Source: Nannocystis sp. (GTDB taxonomy: Bacteria; Myxococcota_A; Polyangia; Nannocystales; Nannocystaceae). From it: a DNA stretch of 64,000 bases. The stretch covers positions 434,001 to 498,000 of the forward strand of contig JADJRG010000017.1 in NCBI GenBank assembly GCA_016712315.1, given 5' to 3'. Positions 16,431-24,725 of the stretch are shown here, in pieces (the stretch's first letter is position 1; every line of letters starts with the position of its first letter). The position numbers and the translations under genes are program-made. The notes beneath the pieces were generated by a model that did no database searches, was not told where the DNA came from, and saw only the letters and a list, made by a program, of their open reading frames with translations.

Positions 16431-17969
16431 TCAGGGCTTGTCGACGGGCAGGCCGCTGGGCACGCTGGTCGGGATCGCCGCGCCGAGCACGTCGGGGTGC
16501 GCGGCGGGGTCGCTGAGGGCCTTGAGGAAGGCGGTGAGGCGCTTGACCTGCTGCTTCTTGGTGACGTTGACGCCGCTTAGGAGCGGATCTGCGCCGGCGG
16601 CGAGGATCTCGGCGGTGTTGTCCAGCAAGGAGGCGTGCAGGCTGGGGTGCTCGCACTGAAAGCCGGTGAAGTCGAGGAAGGGCGTGTCGGGGAGCTGGGT
16701 GATGTCGTAGCCGTGCAAGGCGGCGACGGGGTCGCGGTAGTGGTCGACGAAGTCCTCGAGCTCGGCGTACTGGCCGAGGCGGCCGTAAGGGCCGGTGAAC
16801 TCGATGTTGCGCAGCGGCGGGGTGCGCCACCTGTAGCGCTCGCCGACGGGGAAGATCTCGTCGCCGGCGCCGCCGAAGACCCAGGGGAAGGCGTAGACGT
16901 TGCGGGCGTGGCCGAAGTCGTCGAGGCCGTCGGGGCCGTTGCGCTTGGGCAGGTCGTTGCCGCAGCCGAACTGCGGGGCGAGGGTGTTGTGGAAGTCGTT
17001 GTCGGTGAGCTCGGCGCCGGCGTGGCAGGAGGCGCAGTCGCCTCCGTTGGGGTCGAGGAAGAGCTGGGCGCCGCGGAGCTGCTGGTTGTCGAGGGCGCAG
17101 TCGTCGCCGGCGACGAAGCGATCCCAGGGGCTGCCGTTGGAGGCGAAGACGCTGATCTCGTAGGCGGCGATGGCGTTGCCGGCGTGGCCGAAGTTCATGT
17201 CCGCGAAGGCGACGCCCTCGTAGGCGTCCTCGAAGAGCTCGACGTACTCGGGGATCGCGCCGAGGCGGGCCATGTAGCCGTCGAAGACGCAGGCGAAGAT
17301 CAACGGGAGAGGGACGTTGGGGTCGACGCAGCTCAGCAGCTCGTTGGCGGGGTCGGTGCCGGGGATCCCGAGCATCTCGCCGAAGGTGACCTCGGGGAGC
17401 ATGGCCTGGCCGGCGAGCACGCGCGGGGCGACGACGCCGGGGAAATTCTCAAAGGGGACCTGGTAGTGGGGGAGGATGACGGGCAAGCCGAGGCCGACGA
17501 CGTTGCCGTCGACCTCCGCGACCTTGCCGTCGATGGTGAGGGTCTCGAGGGTGTGCAGGTTAAAGAGGGTCTGGGAGTGGCGGCCGCCGGCGTGGCCGCC
17601 GTCGCGGGCGAGGCCGACGCCGTGGCCGTGGATCCCGGAGAAGAGCGGGCGGGCGTCGGTGAGGCCGAGCGCGGGGTTGTGGCATGTCCCACAGGACACG
17701 TCGCGGCCGCCGCTGAGGATCTTGTCGTGGAAGAGGGCGCGGCCGAGCTCGACGAGCTCAGGGCGGATCGGCGCGGGCATGGCGAGCGGGGCGACGCCGC
17801 GGAGATCGATGAGGTCGCGCACGCCGTCGACGAGGTCAGGGTTGTTACAGCCGTCGTTGCTGGCGCTGCGGGGCTGGACGGCGGCGGGCTCGTCGCAAGC
17901 GGTGAGCAGGAGAATTGCGCAGGGGGTCAGAGACCTCAGGAGATGGCGGGTTTGGCGGGTGCGATGCAT
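16431..17969 (-). CDS. Diheme cytochrome c peroxidase/MauG-like lipoprotein
   Basis: A 512-residue lipoprotein (lipobox LLTAC) with two c-type heme motifs, CGTCH (93-97) and CASCH (312-316), typical of the CcpA/MauG family. Flanking family signatures include ELGRALFHDKILSG before the first heme, and the distal RTPPLRNIEFTGPYGRLGQYA region in the C-terminal half. The family reduces H2O2 or oxidises substrates in the periplasm, using electrons from small cytochromes. The protein is longer than classic CcpA (~320 residues) because of inserts between the hemes. It needs cytochrome c maturation genes, which are not in the window. Confidence 0.88.
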   Translation of the reverse strand: MHRTRQTRHLLRSLTPCAILLLTACDEPAAVQPRSASNDGCNNPDLVDGVRDLIDLRGVAPLAMPAPIRPELVELGRALFHDKILSGGRDVSCGTCHNPALGLTDARPLFSGIHGHGVGLARDGGHAGGRHSQTLFNLHTLETLTIDGKVAEVDGNVVGLGLPVILPHYQVPFENFPGVVAPRVLAGQAMLPEVTFGEMLGIPGTDPANELLSCVDPNVPLPLIFACVFDGYMARLGAIPEYVELFEDAYEGVAFADMNFGHAGNAIAAYEISVFASNGSPWDRFVAGDDCALDNQQLRGAQLFLDPNGGDCASCHAGAELTDNDFHNTLAPQFGCGNDLPKRNGPDGLDDFGHARNVYAFPWVFGGAGDEIFPVGERYRWRTPPLRNIEFTGPYGRLGQYAELEDFVDHYRDPVAALHGYDITQLPDTPFLDFTGFQCEHPSLHASLLDNTAEILAAGADPLLSGVNVTKKQQVKRLTAFLKALSDPAAHPDVLGAAIPTSVPSGLPVDKP

Positions 17970-18097
17970 CAGAGCGACATCCTCTCGTCGATTCGTCGAA
18001 ATTGGCGGGGTTCACGGGCGAGGTCGGCTGACCCCATGATCTCATTGGAGTGAGCATGGTGGTGAATGGACAGAGGCGCTGTCAAGCGGGGGGTTCG

Positions 18098-18117
18098 CTG
18101 TCCTGCGCGGAGGACAG
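18098..18117. terminator. Hairpin CTGTCCT-N6-AGGACAG
   Basis: Perfect 7-bp arms with a six-base loop, in the largest non-coding gap (17970-18187). It is about 70 bases downstream of the TerB-like gene stop and upstream of the peroxidase start. It lacks a U-run, so it could be a factor-dependent terminator or an operator. The rest of the gap shows no gene. Confidence 0.4.
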
Positions 18118-18187
18118 TGGTTATGGCGGATTGGACGGTCATCGGCCCGTGGGCGATCGTAATGCGCTGACACGCGCGCGGTCCCGC

Positions 18188-18520
18188 TCAGCTGCGGCCG
18201 CGGATCAGCGGGAGCAGCTCGATGACGCGGATCAACAGCTGGCGCTCGTCGTGGGTGATCTGGCCGTCGGCGAGCGCCTTGCGCAGGGTGTCCTCGAGCA
18301 GCGCCTTGCGGGCGCGGCGGAGGCGGAGGAACTCGTGGAACTCGACGACCTCGTCGGCGTAGACCTCGCGCAGCAGGCCCTCGAAGCGGGCGAGCTGCTC
18401 CTCGGTGGTGTTGAGCAGGGCGGCCTCGTCCTCGGTGACGACGTGATCGGCGAGGGCGATCGCCCACAGCTCCTCGAGGATCCGCTCGTGATCGAGGTGC
18501 TCCCTTCCTCGTGACTCCAC
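18188..18520 (-). CDS. TerB-like small acidic helical protein
   Basis: A 110-residue all-helical protein with ILEELWAIALADHVVTEDEAALL, then LLREVY, then ALADGQITHDERQLLIRVIELL. The repeated 'A-D-G-x-x-x-x-x-E' pattern is typical of the TerB (tellurite resistance B)/DjlA-N family, which has an acidic metal-binding surface. Such proteins often accompany signalling proteins. Its start lies 55 bases after the stop of the hybrid kinase gene on the same strand, so it may be the third gene of that operon. Function unknown. Confidence 0.7.
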   Translation of the reverse strand: MESRGREHLDHERILEELWAIALADHVVTEDEAALLNTTEEQLARFEGLLREVYADEVVEFHEFLRLRRARKALLEDTLRKALADGQITHDERQLLIRVIELLPLIRGRS

Positions 18521-18575
18521 TCGCCGACTCTAGCAGCGCCGCGAGGCGTTCCACCACGGGCTGCTAGCCCGAAAC

Positions 18576-21359
18576 TCAGCCATCATGGACGTGGTAGACC
18601 TCGCCGCACTCGGAGACCCGCGGGCCGGCGCGGACCTCCGAGGGCGCGGCCATGGGGCGTAGAGGTCGGAGGTGTGGGGGGACCTCGAGGGCGGGCCAGA
18701 CTTCTAAGAGGGCCTCGACGACCTCGGGATCGAACTGGTTGCCGCGGAGCTGCTGCACCTTGGCGGCGGCGATCTTGGGATCCATGCCGGGGCGGTAGAC
18801 GCGGTCGGAGACCATGGCGTCCCAGCAGTCGGCGACGCTGACGACGCGGACGCTCTTGGGGATCTCTTCGGCCCGCAGGCCGTCGGGGTAGCCGCGGCCG
18901 TCCCAGCGCTCGTGGTGGTGGAGGGCGAAGCGGCGCAGCTCGGCGAGCTCGGGGGATTTTTCCAAAATTTTGCCGCCGAAGACGGTGTGCTCGCGGATGA
19001 CGGCGATCTCTTCGTCGCTGAGGCGGCCGGGCTTGTTGAGGATGTTGTCGGGGATGCCGATCTTGCCGACGTCGTGTAAGAGGGCGCCGAGCTCGATGGT
19101 GCGCAGCAGCGGGCGCGGGAGCTTGAGGTGCTCGGCGATCCGCACCGAGAAGAATGAGACGCGCTCGGAGTGGCCGCCGGTGTAGTAGTCCTTGGCGTCG
19201 ATGGCGGCGACGAGGGTGCGCACTGTGTCGATGAAGAGGCCGTGCAGGCGACCCTCGAGGGCGCTGCGATCGCCCTCGAGGGCCTCGTTCAAGGTGGTGA
19301 GGTAGCCCTCGTAGTGGCGGAACTGGAGGAGGTTGCGGACGCGCTCGCGCAGCTCGTCCGGGAGGAATGGTTTGGTGAGGTAGTCGTTGGCGCCGCGCCG
19401 GAGGCCGCGCACTCGATCTTCGCCGTCGGCGCGGGCGGTGAGCAGGAGGACGGGGAGGCGGGCGGTGGCGCGCTCGCGGCGCAGCGCCTCGACCAGCTCG
19501 AAGCCGTTCATGCGCGGCATCATGAGGTCGGAGACGATGAGGTCTGGCTTGGTCTCCTCGACGCGGCGTAGGCCCTCTTCGCCGTCGCTGGCGGTGACGA
19601 TGTCGTGGTCGCGCTCGAGCACGCGGACGATCACGCGGAGCAGCTCGGGCTGATCGTCGATGACGAGGATCCGGGCGCGCTGGCGCTGCTTCTTCTCGAG
19701 GTGCTCGGTGAGCAGCGGGGCGGCGACCGGGAGGGGGTGCTCGGCGGGCTCAGGCGGGGCGCGCTCGCCGAGCACCTCGAGCGTGGACGCGGGCGCAGGG
19801 GACGGGTCGGGGGGCGGCGTGAGCGGGACGAGGCTGGCGGCGGGGGGCTCGTCGGGCTCGCTGGCGGGCGCGGAGGGGCCCGCGAGGGCTCGTAGGGCGT
19901 CCTCGCCGAGGTGGATCGGGGCGGGGGGTAGCGAGCCCTCGCGCTCGCTGGAGAGGGCCTCCGTGTCGTGCACAGGGACGAAGGGGAGGCGCACGCGCAT
20001 GGCGGTGCCCTGGCCGGGAGCGGACTCGACGGTGACGGCGCCGCCGTGGCGCTCGACGATGGTCTTGACCAACGCGAGGCCGAGGCCGGTGCCGGCGACC
20101 GCGCGGGTGCTGGTGCCGTCGACCTGGAAGAAGGGGCGGAAGAGCTGGCGGAGGGCGGCCTCGTCCATGCCGATGCCGGTGTCGCGGACCTCGAGGTAGA
20201 GGTCGCTGTCGTCGCGGGCGAGCTGGACGTCGACGTGGCCGCCGCGCGGGGTGAACTTGACGGCGTTGGAGACGAGGTTGCGGATCACCTTGCCGAGCTC
20301 GTGGCCGTCGAGCATGGCGACGATCGCCTCGGCGGGCGGGGACCAGCGCAGCTCGACGCCGCGCTGGCGGGCGGTGGGGGTCCAGGCGCGCAGGTTGTCG
20401 TCGAGGAGGCGGATGAGGTCGAGCGGGGCGCGCCGCAGCGGCACCTCGCGGGCGCCGTAGCGCGAGTAGTCGAGGAGGTCGTTGATCAGCTCGTAGAGCT
20501 GACGTGACGCTCGGTACATGTCCTCAAAGACTAGTCTCGCCTCGCCGCGGACGTCGCCGGCGAGGATCCCCTCGAGCGGGGTGAGCACGCAGGTGAGCGG
20601 GGTGCGCAGCTCGTGCGACATGTTGTCGAGGAACTGGCTCTTGTAGCGATAGGCCTCCTCGAGCTCGCGCTGCTTGTCGGCGAGCTGGCCGAAGCTGCGC
20701 TGGATCTCCTGGTTGGCGAGGCGGAGCTGGTGGTTGGCGTGCTCCTGCTCCCAGGTGGCCTCGTAGGCCTGGCGGCGGAGGCTGCGGTTGACATAGGCGC
20801 CGATGGTGACGACCGCGCCGGTGGCGACGAGGAAGACGAGGTTGCTGAGGAAGAGGCCCCACTTCCACTGGCTGGGGGGGATCGGGTCGAGGGCGAGGGA
20901 GAGGGCGACGTAGGTGGCGTAGACGGCGAAGGAGCAGCCGAGCATCTGCAGCGGCCGGAAGGGGACGAGCAGGCCGATCGCGAGGATCACGACGTTCATG
21001 CCGGCGTAGTAGAAGCTCTGGTGGCCGCCGTAGAGGGCGCTCATCAGGGCGATCGCGCCGCCGGCGAGGTAGGTGCCGAACATGGCGGCGGGGTAGACGG
21101 CGGCGGGCCAGCGCTGGGCGGCCCGCAAGAGGGCGATCAGGCAGACGGCGAGGCCGACGCGCAGGCCGAGGAAGAAGTTGACGAGCGCGGGGTCCTCGAC
21201 GCTGAGGAGGTCGAGCACGCCGAAGCCGAAGATCAGGGGGAGGCCGACGTAGGTGGCCCGCCGCTGGCCGGCGAGCACCTCGAGGCGCATCAGAGAGCTG
21301 AAGCCAGACTCGCGATCTTCGCGGCCGGTGCTGCCCCCTGGTGCGCCGACCTCGGTCAT
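18576..21359 (-). CDS. Membrane hybrid histidine kinase with REC and HD-GYP domains
   Basis: A 927-residue sensor. About six membrane segments cover 38-190, then a coiled coil (195-240), HisKA with phospho-His249 in MSHELRTPL, and an ATPase domain (N-box NLVSNAVKFTP 361-371, DTGIGMD, GTGLGLALV). A Pro-rich linker precedes a receiver domain with phospho-Asp611 (VSDLMMPRMNG) and an HD-GYP phosphodiesterase (HD 762-763, then HHHERWDGRGYPDG at ~814-827). All catalytic motifs are intact. Phosphorelay through the REC domain probably controls c-di-GMP (or cGAMP) hydrolysis by HD-GYP. The gene overlaps the upstream PilZ-fusion gene by ATGA, so the two are translationally coupled. The sensed signal is unknown. 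Confidence 0.92.
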   Translation of the reverse strand: MTEVGAPGGSTGREDRESGFSSLMRLEVLAGQRRATYVGLPLIFGFGVLDLLSVEDPALVNFFLGLRVGLAVCLIALLRAAQRWPAAVYPAAMFGTYLAGGAIALMSALYGGHQSFYYAGMNVVILAIGLLVPFRPLQMLGCSFAVYATYVALSLALDPIPPSQWKWGLFLSNLVFLVATGAVVTIGAYVNRSLRRQAYEATWEQEHANHQLRLANQEIQRSFGQLADKQRELEEAYRYKSQFLDNMSHELRTPLTCVLTPLEGILAGDVRGEARLVFEDMYRASRQLYELINDLLDYSRYGAREVPLRRAPLDLIRLLDDNLRAWTPTARQRGVELRWSPPAEAIVAMLDGHELGKVIRNLVSNAVKFTPRGGHVDVQLARDDSDLYLEVRDTGIGMDEAALRQLFRPFFQVDGTSTRAVAGTGLGLALVKTIVERHGGAVTVESAPGQGTAMRVRLPFVPVHDTEALSSEREGSLPPAPIHLGEDALRALAGPSAPASEPDEPPAASLVPLTPPPDPSPAPASTLEVLGERAPPEPAEHPLPVAAPLLTEHLEKKQRQRARILVIDDQPELLRVIVRVLERDHDIVTASDGEEGLRRVEETKPDLIVSDLMMPRMNGFELVEALRRERATARLPVLLLTARADGEDRVRGLRRGANDYLTKPFLPDELRERVRNLLQFRHYEGYLTTLNEALEGDRSALEGRLHGLFIDTVRTLVAAIDAKDYYTGGHSERVSFFSVRIAEHLKLPRPLLRTIELGALLHDVGKIGIPDNILNKPGRLSDEEIAVIREHTVFGGKILEKSPELAELRRFALHHHERWDGRGYPDGLRAEEIPKSVRVVSVADCWDAMVSDRVYRPGMDPKIAAAKVQQLRGNQFDPEVVEALLEVWPALEVPPHLRPLRPMAAPSEVRAGPRVSECGEVYHVHDG

Positions 21360-24300
21360 CTGTAGCCGACGCTGATGTGCGCCTGCGGCGGATCGCCGAG
21401 CGCGGTGAAGCTCTCGACGCGCCGAAACCCGGCGCGCTCGAGCAGGCGACGGAGCTCGCTTTGGGTGAAGAAGACGAAGTGGCCCTCCTCGGCGAGGGTG
21501 AGCAGGAAGGCGGCGTCGCTGAGGAAGCGCCGGAGATCGGCGATGAACTCGAGGCGGGTGAGACCTGGCGGTAAGGGCAGGTTCTCGCCGGCCTCGAGGC
21601 GGACGAGCAGGCTCTGGTAGATCCGGCTCATGTCGGTGTCCGGGCGCATCGACGAGACGACGAGGCGGCCGCCTGGGGCGAGGATCCGATAGAACTCGCG
21701 CAGGGTCTCGAGCGGGCCCTCGACGTACGAGAGCACGAGCGAGGAGATGACGCGATCAAAGCTGCCGTCCGGGAAGGGCAGGCGCTCCTCGGCGTCGGCG
21801 CTCCTGATGGCGAGGCGGCGCAGGTCGAGGTCGATGAAGCGGGGCTCGCGGCCGGCCTCGTGGGCGCGGCGGCCGTCGCGGGTGAGGTCAGCTGGGCCGG
21901 CCTTGCCGAGCAACCACCGGCAGATCCGGTTGACGTCGAGGATGACCTCCTGCTCGTCGGCGGGGAAGGCCCCCTTGAGGAAGGCTTGGTCGTCGCGATC
22001 GAGCTCGCGGCCGCGGAGAAGCTCATGGAGGCGCCAGTCGTCCATCGCCTTCCACATCTCCACCGAGTAGTCGCCGAGGCCGCGCATCACGCCCTTGAGC
22101 GGATCGTAGCCGTAGAAGTCGCCGGCGAGGAAGGATCGGAAGACGCGCAGGGGGCTCATCTCGAGGCTGAGCGCGCGCGCCTCGGTGACGGGCAAGATCA
22201 CGCCGCGCTCGTCGTTGATCCGCGCGAGCTTGCGCTCGGTGAGCGCGAGCGCGGCGGGCACGAGGTCGACGAGGGTGACGCGGCCGACCGGGGGGCGGGC
22301 CCTCGCGCCTCGGCGCTCGAGCAGACGGAGCAGGAAATTGCCGGTGCCGCAGCCCATGTCGGCGAGGCGGTGCTCAGGCTTCAAGGCGAGCAGCTCGGCC
22401 TGGCGATCGAGGAAGTCGAGGTACTCCTGGCAGGCGTTGAGCACGTCGTAGTTGATCTTCTGATCGTCGCCGCCGAGCAGGTAGGTGGCCCAATAGCGCT
22501 GCTTGTCAGGGAGCGGGCTGCGCGGGGTGCGACGCCACTCGGCGGCGCGCACGCGCGAGAATTCGCGCCAGTCAGGGAAGAGCACCTCGATGTCCTCGTC
22601 GTGCAAGGAGCGCCAGATCGCGCGGGTGATCTCCGAAAAGAGGCCGAGCGCCTCCTCGCTGCCGAGGGGGATGTGGCCGCAGTCGAGCTCGATGGTGGCG
22701 CGCGGGCCGGCGGCGGGGGCGTCCATGAGCGCGCGGGTGCGCGCGGGATCGACCCAGGCGTCGTGCCGGCCGAGGATCCAGGTGATCGGCGCGACGATCG
22801 CGGGCAGCTCGCGCTGCGCGTCCGCGTACTCGGCGAGGCCGCTGCGCAGGGCGTCCTCGCAGAAGAGATCGCTGGTGAGTACGCCGAGGATCGAGCCGAC
22901 GCCGCGGAAGCGCCCGCTCGCGTAGTCGCCGATGTAGTCGACGCCGCCGGCGGCGTTGCAGATGAGATCGCGGGCGTACGGGGCGCCGTTGACGGCGATC
23001 CAGTGGCGGATCCGCTTGCCTCGATCGAGGAAGAGGGCGCGCCGGCCGATCACGGCTTGCAGCGAGAAGGAGACGAGGATGACCTCGGTGGCGCTGAAGA
23101 TCGGGTTGTGATCGATGTAGTCGAGGGTGGCCTGGAGGTCGTCGACGCCCTGCGAGAGGGTCATCTTGAGGGCCTCGCGGCCGTGCTCTCGGCACTCGGG
23201 ATCTTTGTAGCTCTCGCCGAGGTTGCGCACGCCGTCGTAGCGGAGGACGACGAGGTCGCGGCGGCGGGCGGCGAAGTTCTCGATCAAGGTGAGCGCGAGG
23301 CCAGAGGTGGACTCCTTGCGCTTGCCGTGGGCGGGCGGGATGATGATGACGGGGGCGCGCAGGCGCCGGCCCTCCTCGCGCGGCGTGGTGTTGAGGATCG
23401 CGACGATCTCCTCGCGGCGGGCGTTGGGGTAGCGGACGAGCTCGATCTCGAGGCCTCGGCGGGCGGGGCCGGCGGCGGCGGCGCGGCGCGGGATGAGCTG
23501 GCCGAAGAGCGCGCTCATGCGGCCGAGCAACGAGGGGCCGCCGCCGCGGCGCTCGGCGGCGGCGCCAGGGCGGACGCCGCGCTTGAAGGCCTCGTCGCCG
23601 ATGCCGAAGTCGACGCCGATCTTTAAGTACAAGGCGCGGCCCTGCTCGTCGCGCGCGGGGGTGACGTGCATGACCTGGGCGGCCCGGCGCTCGCCCTCGT
23701 CGCTGCCGGCGACGCCGAGGATGACGAGGTCGCGCAGGGGGGTGCCGGGGAGGAAGTAGGACTCGTCGGTGGGTGTCTTAAAGGCCAGGCCGGTGGCGGA
23801 GATGTCGAGGACCTCGCGGCGCAGGCGCTTGCCGGGGGGGAAGGGCAGGGGGATCTCGACAAACATGGTCCCAGGGCCAGGTACGATCCGCGGCGCGCGC
23901 CGCAGCTCGAAGCGCGTCAGCGAGGCGGGCACCTCGAGGCTGAGGCTGGCGCCGTCGCGGTCGAGGACCTGGGCGTGGAGGTGGATGTTGGAGCTGCCGC
24001 GGCTGAGGTTGACGTGCACGTGCTCGCCGACGCGCGGGCGCTGGGCGCTGGGCAGGCGGAGGGTGAGGGTGAGGCGCTGCTGGGTGATGGTGGTGACGTG
24101 GACGTCGAGCAGGTCGGCGACGTCGCGCTGGAAGAGCACACCAGGGAGGATCCCGTCGCCCTCGAGCACGGCCTTGAGGTGGCTGATGACGGCGGCCTGG
24201 CCGCGGATGATCGAGATCGAGGCGGGGTCGAGGGCGTCGGGGCGCTGCTCCATGACCTCGGCGACCTCGTTGAGGAGGCGGCCGAGCACGTAGCGATGGA

Positions 24301-24607
24301 GGCGCTGGAGCGTGGGCTCGTCGGGGTCGACGAAGCGGACGCCGAGGCCGCGGCCGCGGGGGGCGATGACAGCCTCGCGGACGACGTCCGCGGCGAGGTC
24401 GATCTCGAGGCCGTCGCCGAGGCGGCTGCGGAGGCGGATCCGCGGGGGGTGTCGATCGAGGTCATCCGCGAGGCCGATGAAGGCGCCGCTGACGCTGATG
24501 TTGAGGATCTTGCCGACCCCGAGCTCGGGGATCTCACACTCGGCCGCGGACTCGACGCGCGGATCTGCCCGGCGCTCGCCAGGTCGACCGTAATGAATGG
24601 GTGTCAC
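21356..24607 (-). CDS. PilZ-PilZ-LuxD-like hydrolase-methyltransferase fusion
   Basis: A 1083-residue multidomain protein. First comes a PilZ domain (about 10-110) with both c-di-GMP motifs: RRADPR, and NISVSG at 36-41. A PilZN/YcgR-like segment (130-230) leads into a second PilZ with RRAPR at 236-240 and DISATG at 268-273. An alpha/beta hydrolase follows at about 415-665. It resembles the LuxD acyl-transferase, with PPAHGKRKESTSG, a LuxD-like nucleophile Ser515 in VSFSLQ, Asp616 in GRHDAWVD and His645 in CGHIPLG. The rest is a class I SAM methyltransferase (ADMGCGTGNF 749-758, then LPFPDGSFDRV). It is translationally coupled to the kinase/HD-GYP gene. Inferred role: c-di-GMP-controlled fatty-acyl or lipid modification. 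Substrates are unknown. Confidence 0.9.
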   Translation of the reverse strand: MTPIHYGRPGERRADPRVESAAECEIPELGVGKILNISVSGAFIGLADDLDRHPPRIRLRSRLGDGLEIDLAADVVREAVIAPRGRGLGVRFVDPDEPTLQRLHRYVLGRLLNEVAEVMEQRPDALDPASISIIRGQAAVISHLKAVLEGDGILPGVLFQRDVADLLDVHVTTITQQRLTLTLRLPSAQRPRVGEHVHVNLSRGSSNIHLHAQVLDRDGASLSLEVPASLTRFELRRAPRIVPGPGTMFVEIPLPFPPGKRLRREVLDISATGLAFKTPTDESYFLPGTPLRDLVILGVAGSDEGERRAAQVMHVTPARDEQGRALYLKIGVDFGIGDEAFKRGVRPGAAAERRGGGPSLLGRMSALFGQLIPRRAAAAGPARRGLEIELVRYPNARREEIVAILNTTPREEGRRLRAPVIIIPPAHGKRKESTSGLALTLIENFAARRRDLVVLRYDGVRNLGESYKDPECREHGREALKMTLSQGVDDLQATLDYIDHNPIFSATEVILVSFSLQAVIGRRALFLDRGKRIRHWIAVNGAPYARDLICNAAGGVDYIGDYASGRFRGVGSILGVLTSDLFCEDALRSGLAEYADAQRELPAIVAPITWILGRHDAWVDPARTRALMDAPAAGPRATIELDCGHIPLGSEEALGLFSEITRAIWRSLHDEDIEVLFPDWREFSRVRAAEWRRTPRSPLPDKQRYWATYLLGGDDQKINYDVLNACQEYLDFLDRQAELLALKPEHRLADMGCGTGNFLLRLLERRGARARPPVGRVTLVDLVPAALALTERKLARINDERGVILPVTEARALSLEMSPLRVFRSFLAGDFYGYDPLKGVMRGLGDYSVEMWKAMDDWRLHELLRGRELDRDDQAFLKGAFPADEQEVILDVNRICRWLLGKAGPADLTRDGRRAHEAGREPRFIDLDLRRLAIRSADAEERLPFPDGSFDRVISSLVLSYVEGPLETLREFYRILAPGGRLVVSSMRPDTDMSRIYQSLLVRLEAGENLPLPPGLTRLEFIADLRRFLSDAAFLLTLAEEGHFVFFTQSELRRLLERAGFRRVESFTALGDPPQAHISVGYR

Positions 24608-24725
24608 GGAGGGGCTCCCCGGCGGCGCTGTGGCTGCCTGTTGTCCGGGGATCTTGGCGGGGGCGCCGCGGCGCTGTCAACGCTCGGCCGCGGATGGAGC
24701 AGCCCGCTGCGGCGTCACGGGCCGC

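Noticed and set aside
21860..23626. 588-residue forward open frame opposite the PilZ fusion
   Set aside because: It is shadow coding against a multidomain gene with intact motifs.
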